From contig NZ_CP138333.2 in assembly GCF_038561955.2 (NCBI RefSeq), positions 186,001 to 250,000 on the forward strand: a stretch of DNA of 64,000 nucleotides, in the 5' to 3' direction. The DNA is from Salinicoccus sp. Bachu38 (GTDB lineage Bacteria; Bacillota; Bacilli; Staphylococcales; Salinicoccaceae). The translations under genes and the position numbers were made by a program. How positions within the stretch are numbered: the stretch's first letter is position 1; each line of letters begins with the position of its first letter. The notes under the pieces were generated by a model. It was not told where the DNA came from. It saw nothing but the letters and a program-made list of their open reading frames with translations, and made no database searches. This document shows positions 46,103 to 54,326 of the stretch, one piece after another.

Positions 46103-47588
46103 AGCGATCATCGTACTGCTGTATCTTCTTTTCATGATCGGGATAGGACTATACTTCTATAGAAGGGCACGTTCATCCTCATCTGACTATTATACCGCCG
46201 GTTCCAACATCAATACATTTGTCGGTGCGTTTGCCATCGCAGCTGCCGTTGCCAGCTCAAGTTCATTGATGGGGGCAGTCGGTTCCGGGGTGACACTCGG
46301 CCTGCCGTATTTCTTTGCGTATGCATTCGGGGCGATCGGCATCCTGCCCTTTGCGATGTTCCTCATTTCTGGTCAGGTGAGAAGGGCGGGCGTCAAGACG
46401 ATGCCGGACTTCTTCGACCAGAGGTTCGGGCGCTCCGTACAGATTCTCTCAGCCATCATCGTCGTGCTGGCAATGACATTCTATATGGTGCCCCAACTGA
46501 CGGCTTCAGGACTGATCGGATCTTATGTTCTTGGTATTGATTATATTTGGGCCGTCATCATTCTTGGCCTCGGGTTTACGATCTATGCGGCACTGGGAGG
46601 CATGTGGGCAATCACCTATACCGACCTGTTCCAGGGGGCGATCATGCTGCTTGGTGTCATGGTGCTCGCCATGTTCATACTGTTCGATCACAGCGGAATA
46701 TTCACCCTGCTGAACGACGCGCTTGCAGTCGATCCGAATTTCGGTGATGTCACGCAGCCATGGATGGCATACTTCGGTCTATTCATTGCGTTCCTATGGT
46801 TCGGCATCATCTCCCCATCTGTCGTCATGCGTAACTTTGCCTCGAGGGATGCGAAAACGGCACGACGTTCATCCATGTGGGGCACGCTCATCTATCTGCT
46901 GCTCTTTCTGAGCGGCATGGTCGTGGCAATGGCCGGTGCCAGTCTCGGCATCGCAGATCAGCTGGAGAATGCCGATATGATCTTCGTGTCTGTCATCGAA
47001 CACTATCTGCCACCAATTGTAGGCGGAATCATGCTGGCGGGGCTTCTTGCCTCCATCATGTCATCAGCCGATGCGATGCTGCTCGCCGTATCTGCAGGCG
47101 TTGCATATGATATCTACAAGAAGAACATCAACAAGGATGCGAGTGAGCGCCTGATTACCTTGCTCAGCCTGATTGTCATGCTGGTGGCCAGTGTGGCAGG
47201 CATACTCGTCGCCATCAACCCGCCGCAGCTTATTGCGATCATGGTCGGTTGGGTCGGCGGATTCCTGTTATCCTCGTTCGGCATTCCGTTCGTACTCGGA
47301 ATCTGGTGGAAGCGTGCCAACAAACAGGGCGCATTTGCCGGCATGCTTGGGGGGGCAGTCGTATTCCTCATACTCGTATCATTGCAGCTTCTGCCGACGA
47401 ACGCCGAACCGATCATTGCAGCACCGGTGTCACTGATACTGACTGTCGGTGTCAGCCTGATGACTGCACCACCATCCAGGGAGATACAGGATCAGGTCGA
47501 CCGCTACCATACGCACATTGAAGCGGAAGCAAAAGCAAAAGCTGCTGTCACGCAGCCTGAGGGATATGGATATGACACTGATCGGTAG
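46089..47588 (+). CDS. Sodium:solute symporter (SSS family)
   Basis: 499 residues, about 13 helices. Seen: FAIAAAVASSSSLMGAVG (Na site region), GLPYFFAYAFGAIG, TDLFQGAIMLLGVMVL, the signature GGIMLAGLLASIMSSADAMLLAVSAGVAYDIY. It imports an organic solute with sodium; pantothenate/proline/acetate-type substrates are possible, and the small partner protein favours the PanF-like side. Overlaps the gene on either side. Confidence 0.88.
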   Translation: MRITEAIIVLLYLLFMIGIGLYFYRRARSSSSDYYTAGSNINTFVGAFAIAAAVASSSSLMGAVGSGVTLGLPYFFAYAFGAIGILPFAMFLISGQVRRAGVKTMPDFFDQRFGRSVQILSAIIVVLAMTFYMVPQLTASGLIGSYVLGIDYIWAVIILGLGFTIYAALGGMWAITYTDLFQGAIMLLGVMVLAMFILFDHSGIFTLLNDALAVDPNFGDVTQPWMAYFGLFIAFLWFGIISPSVVMRNFASRDAKTARRSSMWGTLIYLLLFLSGMVVAMAGASLGIADQLENADMIFVSVIEHYLPPIVGGIMLAGLLASIMSSADAMLLAVSAGVAYDIYKKNINKDASERLITLLSLIVMLVASVAGILVAINPPQLIAIMVGWVGGFLLSSFGIPFVLGIWWKRANKQGAFAGMLGGAVVFLILVSLQLLPTNAEPIIAAPVSLILTVGVSLMTAPPSREIQDQVDRYHTHIEAEAKAKAAVTQPEGYGYDTDR

Positions 47589-48162
47589 GCAGGAAAGATA
47601 TATAGAACAGCTCGGGGAGCAGACCGTGGAAGCACATGAACTCCCCGGCTTCATCAAGAAATCCCTCGGTATAAAAGGAAAGTTCAATCCAGGTGTGAGT
47701 GAAAGTGCAATTAAGGATAACATCCATATTGCAGAAGTGATCTACCATCCCATGTGGATTGTACAGAATACAGTTGTTGCCACGCGGCGGCCTTTCAAAC
47801 CGAAACGTATACCCAATATCATATTCGTCGATGCCGTATCCGGATACCGGGGACTGCTTTCCACCGTCCCCTACATATCTGAAACAGCAGTGGAAAAGGA
47901 TAAAATCATCAGTCACATCATCGACGCACAGGCAGTCGAACAATACATCAAGGATGTGCAGAACAACCAGATCGACCGTTCTTATGTACTCAAAAAGCCC
48001 GGACATGAACAATCCGAGCCGAGACTTGTCCACCTGCCGCTATGGAAAATCGAGATGCAGGGACAATCTGGCAAGGAAATACATTACATTAATGCGAACA
48101 CAGGAGACTCGGAAGATTTCATGAGCAGCCGTTGGGCAAGTGGCGTTGACCTGATGAAATAG
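47572..48162 (+). CDS. Unknown protein coupled to the symporter
   Basis: 196 residues, soluble, no signal peptide. I recognise no family. It starts 17 bases before the symporter stop (ATG 47572; GAGGG 8 bases upstream), so it is translationally coupled. Contains repeated aliphatic-aromatic strands (HIAEVIYHPMWIVQNTVVATRR, LVHLPLWKIEMQ) that look like two related half-domains: both have a hydrophobic 'P-W' pattern followed by charged residues. Role could be substrate binding or regulation of the symporter; this is only inferred. Confidence 0.6.
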   Translation: MTLIGRQERYIEQLGEQTVEAHELPGFIKKSLGIKGKFNPGVSESAIKDNIHIAEVIYHPMWIVQNTVVATRRPFKPKRIPNIIFVDAVSGYRGLLSTVPYISETAVEKDKIISHIIDAQAVEQYIKDVQNNQIDRSYVLKKPGHEQSEPRLVHLPLWKIEMQGQSGKEIHYINANTGDSEDFMSSRWASGVDLMK

Positions 48163-48182
48163 GGGACTGAAGAATAAGGTTG

Positions 48183-48213
48183 AAAAGAGCATGGCTGAGC
48201 CATGCTCTTTTTG
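48183..48213 (+). terminator. Intrinsic terminator
   Basis: 13-bp stem AAAAGAGCATGGC / GCCATGCTCTTTT, loop TGA. Confidence 0.95.
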
Positions 48214-48258
48214 TCATTCCTCCCCCGGTATGGCATAATTCCCTAAGGAGGTATGACG

Positions 48259-48975
48259 ATGATATTCACTTTAACTTATATTCTATTGGCCGGTATTCTG
48301 ATCCAGAACTTCTACACGCATTTCTTTTCCGAAAAAAGAAACTACTTCAGCTTCGATGATCGCCGCTTTACAGATGATGATTATCTTAAGGTGCAGGATC
48401 TCGGAATCGGAAAGATAGAACGCATTTTTCTCAATATTATGCTCGTGTTATCCATAATGGCATTATCCATTCATCTGTTCTTCGACCCAGTTCTGTCGAT
48501 ATGGGCAATTGCATCGGTGGTCGGCATGCTGCTGCTTTTGAATGTTATTGTTGATTTGAAGCTCTATACAGTTACATATTCGAAGAGTCACCTGTTCATG
48601 GCAGGTTTATGGATGATCATCATCATTGGCGGTCTGGTGGTTTTTTGGAACCAGAGTGTCAATGATGTGGATGTCGAGTTCGAAACAGATGCTATTGCAA
48701 TAAACGATGAACCGCCAATTCCCTTTGATGACATCGATCGTGTGGAAATGGCCTCTGGAGCACCCGAGATTCCATTCGACCATAATCTCTTCGGCACCCA
48801 CCTGCAGCTTCACGGTTTCATAGAGGGTGAAGAGGCATTATATGATATGAACATTGAGGATCGTACCAGTGACATGCTCGTCATCGTAACCGGCAATATA
48901 CACACCTATATCAATGACCGGGAAGAATCTACAACAAAGGAATGGCATGAAACCCTTAAGACACAGACGGAATAG
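48259..48975 (+). CDS. Membrane protein with extracellular C-domain, unknown
   Basis: 238 residues. Four hydrophobic segments up to about residue 135, then a ~100-residue polar domain rich in Asp/Glu (FETDAIAINDEPPIPFDDIDRVEM) and without cysteines. Not recognised. The AAGGAGGT site touches the in-frame ATG at 48253, so the ATG at 48259 is the start. Stands alone between terminator and HAD gene. Confidence 0.6.
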   Translation: MIFTLTYILLAGILIQNFYTHFFSEKRNYFSFDDRRFTDDDYLKVQDLGIGKIERIFLNIMLVLSIMALSIHLFFDPVLSIWAIASVVGMLLLLNVIVDLKLYTVTYSKSHLFMAGLWMIIIIGGLVVFWNQSVNDVDVEFETDAIAINDEPPIPFDDIDRVEMASGAPEIPFDHNLFGTHLQLHGFIEGEEALYDMNIEDRTSDMLVIVTGNIHTYINDREESTTKEWHETLKTQTE

Positions 48976-49059
48976 AGAGATCCTTTGACATGGAAGGCTT
49001 TTCATAATGTATGATAAGAGGGATTTCAAAATATTAAAAATCAGGATGAGGTGCGGTGG

Positions 49060-49842
49060 ATGAAGGACAGAAGCATAATTTTCTTTGATATTGATGGCAC
49101 ATTGCTGAACCGGGAAAAGAAACTGCCAGAATCTACAAGGCGTGCAGTAGGTGAGTTGAAGGATGCCGGACATATTGTAGCAATTGCGACGGGGCGGGCC
49201 CCATTTATGTTCAAGGAACTCAGGGAGTCGCTCGGAATCGAAACATACGTCAGTTTCAACGGCCAGTATGTGGTGCTGGAAGGGGAGGTCATCTACAAGA
49301 ATCCCCTGGATGCAAAGGCGTTGGATAAGATGACTGAGGAAGCGCTCGGGAACGATCATCCGGTCGTCTATCTGAATGAGGATGACATGATGTCGAATGT
49401 TCCCGAGCATGAGTACATTACAGAAGGCATCTCCACTTTGAAACTTGATATGATGCCTGGACATGATCCAAGCTATCATGAAGTAAAGGAACTGTATCAG
49501 ACACTGCTGTTCTGCCCGGAAGGGGAGGAGCAACAGTACGAGGCGGCCTATGACGCCTTCGACTTCATCAGATGGCACCCCGTATCGGTAGACGTCCTGC
49601 CGAAGGGCGGCTCGAAGGCGAATGGCATTGAAAAGGTGATCGAAAGACTCGGATTGCCTGCCGATAGGCAATATGCATTCGGTGACGGCCCGAACGACCT
49701 GGAAATGCTGAGCACGGTGCATCATAGCTTTGCCATGGGCAATGCGGCGGACAGGGTAAAGTCGCATGCGAAGTATGTTACCAAAGATGTTGATGAAGAC
49801 GGCATCCTGCATGGCCTCCAGATGGCTGGACTGCTCAAATAG
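49060..49842 (+). CDS. HAD-superfamily Cof-type phosphatase
   Basis: 260 residues. Motif I FFDIDGTLLNREKK, motif II TGRAP region, motif III Lys in GGSKANGI, motif IV GDGPNDLEML. The Cof/YkrA type with a C2 cap dephosphorylates small phosphorylated metabolites. ATG 49060 has GAGG 8 bases ahead; the in-frame GTG at 49051 is nearer that site and less likely. Confidence 0.88.
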   Translation: MKDRSIIFFDIDGTLLNREKKLPESTRRAVGELKDAGHIVAIATGRAPFMFKELRESLGIETYVSFNGQYVVLEGEVIYKNPLDAKALDKMTEEALGNDHPVVYLNEDDMMSNVPEHEYITEGISTLKLDMMPGHDPSYHEVKELYQTLLFCPEGEEQQYEAAYDAFDFIRWHPVSVDVLPKGGSKANGIEKVIERLGLPADRQYAFGDGPNDLEMLSTVHHSFAMGNAADRVKSHAKYVTKDVDEDGILHGLQMAGLLK

Positions 49843-49859
49843 CAATCATATATCAGTAG

Positions 49860-49890
49860 AGGACTGCAAATATTTGCGGTTCTTTTTTAT
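49860..49890 (+). terminator. Intrinsic terminator
   Basis: AGGACTGCAA / TTGCGGTTCT with two G-U pairs, loop ATAT, then TTTTTATTTT. Confidence 0.75.
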
Positions 49891-49919
49891 TTTCCCGAAA
49901 TATTGACAGCCATCAATTT

Positions 49920-49944
49920 TTAAGATGCCATCTTAAGCTATAAT
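49920..49944 (+). promoter_or_regulatory. Palindromic operator and -10 box before the Crp/Fnr gene
   Basis: TTAAGAT-GCC-ATCTTAA (49920-49936) is a perfect 7+7 inverted repeat directly ahead of TATAAT (49939-49944). The -35 region (about 49916-49921) lies under the left arm. TTGACA at 49903-49908 is too far (30 bases) to pair with this -10. Confidence 0.55.
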
Positions 49945-50028
49945 GATAAGTGAACAGGGCGTCGGAAGAATAAAATGAGCTATAAAGAAGCGGGAAAGGA
50001 CAAAATTGATGAGCTGGGAGGAGATAAT

Positions 50029-50694
50029 TTGGCAGGAAGTCATGGCAACCATAAGATGTGTGTCAGGAATGTACCGATATTCAATCATCTGACTGAAGAG
50101 GAAATGAATGAAGTATTCAGGAAAGTGGAATCGAAATCCTACCCGAGGCAGGATCATCTGTATATGGCAGGGGATCCGAAAGATTCACTGTTTGTCCTCC
50201 ACAGGGGGAAAATCAGGATCTATCGGCTGAATGAGGAAGGGAAGGAACAGCTGATCCGGGTGCTGATGCCGGGTGACTTCACTGGTGAACTGGCGCTTTT
50301 TGGAGGAGAGAATCAACATGACTCCTATGCAGAGGTTGTGCAGGATTCAAGAGTGTGTGAAATCAGGAAGTCCGATCTGTATGTTCTGCTCAAGGAATAC
50401 CCGGACATCGGCATCAAGATCATCGAACGGTTCTCCAGACGTTTGAACGAAGTGGAACAGCAGGCGACGAATATCGCCCTGCTGAACAGTGAAGAGCGTC
50501 TGATCGAGTATATACGGACGCATGTCGATGATGAGGATTTCCTGAAGCTCGGAATGACGAAAAAGGATCTCGCCTCCTACCTGAGCATGCAGCCGGAAAC
50601 TTTGACCCGTATTTTCAGAAAGCTCGAAGCTGATGGAGTAATCGGCAAGATCGACAACAGGACCTACCAGGTGCTCGACTATTCGATACTGTAA
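50029..50694 (+). CDS. Crp/Fnr-family transcriptional regulator
   Basis: 221 residues from TTG, with GGGAGGAG 6 bases upstream; an in-frame ATG at 49975 with a weak site would add 18 residues. Cyclic-nucleotide-type beta barrel (GDPKDSLFVLHRGKIRIYRL, MPGDFTGELALF), long dimer helix, and winged helix-turn-helix (LGMTKKDLASYLSMQPETLTRIFRKLEADGVI). One Cys (near residue 11 of the TTG form, MCVRNVPIF) is placed as in FLP/FNR-like regulators. Recognition helix is E-T-x-x-R rather than R-E-x-x-x-R of CRP. Likely senses oxygen, redox or a metabolite. Confidence 0.82.
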   Translation: MAGSHGNHKMCVRNVPIFNHLTEEEMNEVFRKVESKSYPRQDHLYMAGDPKDSLFVLHRGKIRIYRLNEEGKEQLIRVLMPGDFTGELALFGGENQHDSYAEVVQDSRVCEIRKSDLYVLLKEYPDIGIKIIERFSRRLNEVEQQATNIALLNSEERLIEYIRTHVDDEDFLKLGMTKKDLASYLSMQPETLTRIFRKLEADGVIGKIDNRTYQVLDYSIL

Positions 50695-50720
50695 CGAATG
50701 TATGAAGGCATCGGGCGGGC

Positions 50721-50745
50721 GTTTGAATTCCGGTGCCGAGGGTAT
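50721..50745 (+). promoter_or_regulatory. Sigma-B-like promoter of dps
   Basis: GTTTGA, 13-base spacer, GGGTAT (50740-50745), 38 bases before the dps start. Confidence 0.6.
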
Positions 50746-50747
50746 AG

Positions 50748-50762
50748 TTATCATGATTACAT
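50748..50762. promoter_or_regulatory. Degenerate PerR-box-like sequence
   Basis: TTATCATGATTACAT matches the PerR box TTATAATnATTATAA at 12 of 15 positions, just downstream of the sigma-B-like -10. Low specificity. Confidence 0.35.
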
Positions 50763-50782
50763 TAAAGGAAAGGTGATAATGG

Positions 50783-51250
50783 ATGGCTAATTCAGACAAG
50801 AAGCAGGAAGTAAGAGAAGCACTCAATCTACAGGTCGCCAATTTTACAGTACTATGGACGAAGCTTCACAACTATCACTGGTACGTAAAAGGGCACAACT
50901 TCTTCTCCCTGCATGACAAATTCGAAGAACTCTATGACACCGCCTCCACTTATGTGGACGAACTCGCAGAAAGGTTGCTGGCGATTGGTGGGGAGCCGAT
51001 CGGGAAGCAATCCGATGCCATTGAGAAAGCAAGTGTCAAGGAAGCGGAATACGATATTGACGCGAATGAAATGGTGAAGCAGCTGGCACAGGATTATGAT
51101 ACTGTAATCAAGGAATTGGATGAGGGCATCAAGATTGCAGAAGCTGCCGGCGATGACCGTACGGCAGACATCTTCATCGGCATGATTACGGATATAGAGA
51201 AGAATAACTGGATGCTCAAATCCTTCCTCGGAAAAGAAGTCAGCCAATAA
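50783..51250 (+). CDS. dps: Dps/MrgA-type DNA-protecting ferritin
   Basis: 155 residues, four-helix bundle. The ferroxidase stretch KLHNYHWYVKGHNFFSLHDKFEELYD holds the inter-subunit His/Asp/Glu ligands. Takes up and oxidises Fe(II) with peroxide in a 12-mer shell and can coat DNA. Ends with a strong bidirectional terminator shared with the BCCT gene. Confidence 0.92.
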   Translation: MANSDKKQEVREALNLQVANFTVLWTKLHNYHWYVKGHNFFSLHDKFEELYDTASTYVDELAERLLAIGGEPIGKQSDAIEKASVKEAEYDIDANEMVKQLAQDYDTVIKELDEGIKIAEAAGDDRTADIFIGMITDIEKNNWMLKSFLGKEVSQ

Positions 51251-51262
51251 CTGGCTCAACAG

Positions 51263-51304
51263 AAAAGAATCCGGCCCACAATCAGTTGTGGGCCGGATTC
51301 TTTT
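51263..51304. terminator. Bidirectional terminator, 19-bp stem
   Basis: 51263-51281 pairs with 51286-51304, loop TCAG; A-rich left and T-rich right arms. Confidence 0.95.
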
Positions 51305-51308
51305 TGTA

Positions 51309-52901
51309 TTACTTCTTATAGCCATACATGTCAACGTTGTCGCTGCTTGGTTTTCTGATATTGTATTTCCACGCTTCGTCTTCATCAATCATCTTCTTGA
51401 CGGCATAGATCGTCAGGAACTGCAGGATGATGATCGGCAGCCCCATCATGCCCGAGATGACTTCAAGCGGTGCAAGTCCACCAACCTGCATGAGCACGAG
51501 TGCCAGTCCTGTGATGACGAAAGCAACGAATATCCTCAGGAACTTCGATGGATCCTGTTCACTCATATCGTCCCTGCTGGTATAGGCGGCAATGGTGAAT
51601 GTTGTGGAGTCGAGTGTCGTCGTCAGGAAGATCATTGCCATGATGATATAGAGTACCATGACGAGACCGGACCATGGGAGTGTCTGGAGAATGTCCGGAA
51701 TCATCTGCACGGCTTCCTCTTCCTGGGCGAGTGCAAGGATATCGAGCTCACCATTCTTCTGCCTGTGCACCCCGATGCCTCCAAGGACACCTGTAGCGAC
51801 CCAGGAAAGTGCCGTCGGTGCCAGAAGGTAGGTCAGAATCATTTCCTTTATCGTCCGACCACGGGAAATTTTGGCTGCAAATACACTGTGCAGCATAGCC
51901 CACGTGGCACTGTAGGCGATCCAGAAGATCATATGGCTTCTCATGTGTGCCGTCTGTTCCACTGCGACGGAATCTGTGAAGAAGGAGTATGTCATATAAT
52001 TGTTCAACAGATGACCGATTGTATCAGTGAAGAAGTCCATGATGAAGATTCCTGGGCCGACAATAAGAACGAAAATTGCCAGAAAGGCAGCCAGGTACAT
52101 ATTCAATAGACTGAGGCGCCGTATTCCTTTTTCAATACCGAGATAGGCACTGAGTGAAAACAACGCAACCCAGATGAAGGTAACAATCATCGTCATGGTG
52201 AATGTCACCTCGGTATCGAGCAGCGCAGCGAGGTTGGATGTAATGATTGGTGTTCCGAGCCCAAGTGTTACTGCGGCACCCGAGAGGATACTGACGAGGA
52301 AAAGGATATCAATGAAAATCCCTCCGATACCATCGGTGAATCTGTCACCGAAAATCACTCGTGTGGCTTCGGATATGCGCATCATCGGACGTTTTTTTAC
52401 GTGGATGATGTATGCTATGGCCGGAGCGGTCATGACGAATATGGAAAAGATCTGGAAACTCCACATGTACATCGCATATGCATTGCCCCAGAGGAACGAC
52501 TCTCCTGATCCCGGTTCAATGCCGAATGGCGGATTGTTTGCCACTTCAGCCCACTGCACCATACCGGTTCTCATGATGGTGGAGCCAAGCCCCATGGCGA
52601 TCAGGATGGATGCGTATGAAAATAATGAAAAACGGGGTTGCTCATCCGGCTCTCCAAGTACGACCTGACCATACTTTGAAAAAGACAGGTAAAGACCTGC
52701 AGCGAGCAGAATGGTGGCATACCAGATGTACCCCCACCCGAAGGAGGAAACAATCTGATCAAAAATTCCATTGAGCAGCTCCAGTGATTCCGATTCATAA
52801 AGGGAGAACGGAATACTGAGTGCCAGGATGAAGAGTACAGACGGTAGGAAAATCTTCCAGTCAATCGTCTTCAACTCTCTTCGTTTTGGTTCGTTCGACA
52901 T
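51309..52901 (-). CDS. BCCT-family (betaine/carnitine/choline) transporter
   Basis: 530 residues, 12 helices. FGWGYIWYATILLAAGLYLSFS, GLGSTIMRTGMVQWAE and the amphipathic-helix area FWIAYSATWAMLHSVFAAKISRGRTIKEMI are BCCT hallmarks. The glycine-rich segment has GLGSTIM instead of the usual GMGIGLM/L, and the tryptophan box is altered, so substrate preference may differ. It probably imports a compatible solute, useful in a salt-tolerant host. ATG 52901 has TAGGAG upstream; the 25 extra in-frame residues are excluded. Confidence 0.85.
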   Translation of the reverse strand: MSNEPKRRELKTIDWKIFLPSVLFILALSIPFSLYESESLELLNGIFDQIVSSFGWGYIWYATILLAAGLYLSFSKYGQVVLGEPDEQPRFSLFSYASILIAMGLGSTIMRTGMVQWAEVANNPPFGIEPGSGESFLWGNAYAMYMWSFQIFSIFVMTAPAIAYIIHVKKRPMMRISEATRVIFGDRFTDGIGGIFIDILFLVSILSGAAVTLGLGTPIITSNLAALLDTEVTFTMTMIVTFIWVALFSLSAYLGIEKGIRRLSLLNMYLAAFLAIFVLIVGPGIFIMDFFTDTIGHLLNNYMTYSFFTDSVAVEQTAHMRSHMIFWIAYSATWAMLHSVFAAKISRGRTIKEMILTYLLAPTALSWVATGVLGGIGVHRQKNGELDILALAQEEEAVQMIPDILQTLPWSGLVMVLYIIMAMIFLTTTLDSTTFTIAAYTSRDDMSEQDPSKFLRIFVAFVITGLALVLMQVGGLAPLEVISGMMGLPIIILQFLTIYAVKKMIDEDEAWKYNIRKPSSDNVDMYGYKK

Positions 52902-53039
52902 AAGTATTCTCCTAACGTATTTGATTTTTTTACATTCACTTAACATGTACAATAGACATATACACCATGCTAACATAATAAAACATGAAATTTATACACT
53001 GGACGGGAATTGAGGTATAGTACAATAATATAAAGGTTG

Positions 53040-53059
53040 ATCCATTCAATTTGGATGGA
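53040..53059. promoter_or_regulatory. Candidate MarR operator
   Basis: ATCCA-TTCAATT-TGGAT (53040-53056) with a nested TCCAT/ATGGA lies 28 bases before the marR start, a typical place for autoregulation. Weak, since short inverted repeats are common. Confidence 0.35.
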
Positions 53060-53086
53060 ATTATAGATGAATGGAGAAGTGAAGAA

Positions 53087-53527
53087 ATGAAAGCCTCGAA
53101 TAACAGGGAACTGTCCTTGAAACTCTATGTTGTCCTACACCATGCGTTTAATGCTTTCCAGACGGAGGCATTCAAGGATATGCGCACACATGGTCTCAAT
53201 CCGACGGCCTTCGCTGTACTGGAGCTGCTGTACAGCAAAGGGCCCCAGCAGGTGCAGCACATCGGAGAAAAAGTGCTGATCTCCTCCAGTTCCATTACGT
53301 ATGTCGTCAATAACCTCGAGAAGGAGGACTATGTCAAAAAGGAGCAGTATGAAGCGGACCGCCGTGTTTCATATGTTTCACTCACGGGTAGAGGACAAGC
53401 GTTGATGGATAAGATATTCCCAGAACATGCCGAGCGCCTGGAACAGGTGGCGGATGGCCTCGATCCGGAAGAGAAGACACAATTGATCGATCTGCTCAAG
53501 AAGCTGGGGAAGAATGTTTCGATATAG
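53087..53527 (+). CDS. MarR-family regulator, MhqR-like
   Basis: 146 residues. Winged helix with LNPTAFAVLELLYSKGPQQVQHIGEKVLISSSSITYVVNNLEKEDYVKKE and the wing DRRVSYVSLTGRG. The gene is 42 bases ahead of a WrbA-like quinone oxidoreductase, as in MhqR- or YodB-type quinone/electrophile-sensing pairs. No cysteine in the visible sequence, so it would be ligand- rather than thiol-sensing (MhqR-like). ATG 53087 (GGAGAAGTGAAG upstream) chosen. Confidence 0.82.
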   Translation: MKASNNRELSLKLYVVLHHAFNAFQTEAFKDMRTHGLNPTAFAVLELLYSKGPQQVQHIGEKVLISSSSITYVVNNLEKEDYVKKEQYEADRRVSYVSLTGRGQALMDKIFPEHAERLEQVADGLDPEEKTQLIDLLKKLGKNVSI

Positions 53528-53569
53528 CGTATCTTATCCGTAACATCATTCTTACAAAGGAGAGATATC

Positions 53570-54181
53570 ATGGCAGAACTGAATTTGGCAGTAATATACT
53601 ATAGTTCGACTGGTACCAATCATCAGATGGCCCAATGGGCCGAGGAAGCAGGTAAGAGTGTTGGAGCGAATGTAAGGTTGCGCAGAGTGCCGGAGACGGC
53701 GCCAATGGAAGCGATTGAACAGAATCCTGCATGGAAAGAGCATTATGAGAAGACACAGGATGTGGAAGAGGCGACGACTGAAGATCTGGATTGGGCAGAC
53801 GCCATCATCTTCAGTGCGCCGACGCGTTTTGGTGTGGAAGCTTCCCAATTCCGTGCGTTCATCGACACAACCGGCGGCCTGTGGGGACAGGGCAAGCTGG
53901 TCAATAAAGTGGTCAGTGCAATGTCTTCTGCACAGAACTCCCATGGTGGACAGGAAGCTACAGTATTATCCATTTATAAGACAATGGCACACTGGGGCGC
54001 AATTATCGTTCCTCCAGGCTATACGGATCCCGTACAGTTTGCATCCGGCGGCAATCCTTATGGTGTGTCTGCAACAGCAGGAGAAGAGGGCATCGTGGAA
54101 GATATTGAAGAAGCGGTGAAGCACCAGGCAAAACGCACAGTCGAAACCGCCAAATGGATCAAGGATGGACAAGGACAGTAG
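53570..54181 (+). CDS. wrbA: WrbA-type NAD(P)H:quinone oxidoreductase (flavodoxin-like)
   Basis: 203 residues. FMN phosphate loop YYSSTGTNHQMAQ, second FMN contact SAPTRFGVEASQFRAFIDTTGGLWGQGKL, third SAQNSHGGQEATVLSIYKTMAHWGAIIV. Two-electron reduction of quinones avoids semiquinone damage. Regulated probably by the adjacent MarR gene. Confidence 0.92.
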   Translation: MAELNLAVIYYSSTGTNHQMAQWAEEAGKSVGANVRLRRVPETAPMEAIEQNPAWKEHYEKTQDVEEATTEDLDWADAIIFSAPTRFGVEASQFRAFIDTTGGLWGQGKLVNKVVSAMSSAQNSHGGQEATVLSIYKTMAHWGAIIVPPGYTDPVQFASGGNPYGVSATAGEEGIVEDIEEAVKHQAKRTVETAKWIKDGQGQ

Positions 54182-54199
54182 AAAATTCAAAGAAGTAGA

Positions 54200-54236
54200 A
54201 GCAACCGGGAAAACAGGCTCCCGGTTGCTTTTTTTA
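54200..54236 (+). terminator. Intrinsic terminator
   Basis: AGCAACCGGGA / TCCCGGTTGCT, loop of 8, seven T. Confidence 0.95.
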
Positions 54237-54258
54237 TTTCAATAAATTTACAGTAAAT

Positions 54259-54284
54259 GTTTCAGAATGCGTTTGAGGGGGTAA
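54259..54284 (+). promoter_or_regulatory. Sigma-B-like promoter of the manganese catalase gene
   Basis: GTTTCA, 14-base spacer, GGGTAA. A sigma-A-like TATAAT follows at 54305-54310 without a good -35. The Bacillus manganese catalase gene ydbD is recalled as sigma-B-dependent. Confidence 0.7.
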
Positions 54285-54326
54285 CTTTAATATTGTGTAA
54301 AACATATAATAAAAGGATGGGATATC

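Noticed and set aside
51288-52109. 273-codon plus-strand frame opposite the BCCT gene
   Set aside because: His/Cys-rich shadow of a membrane protein; the minus strand clearly encodes BCCT.
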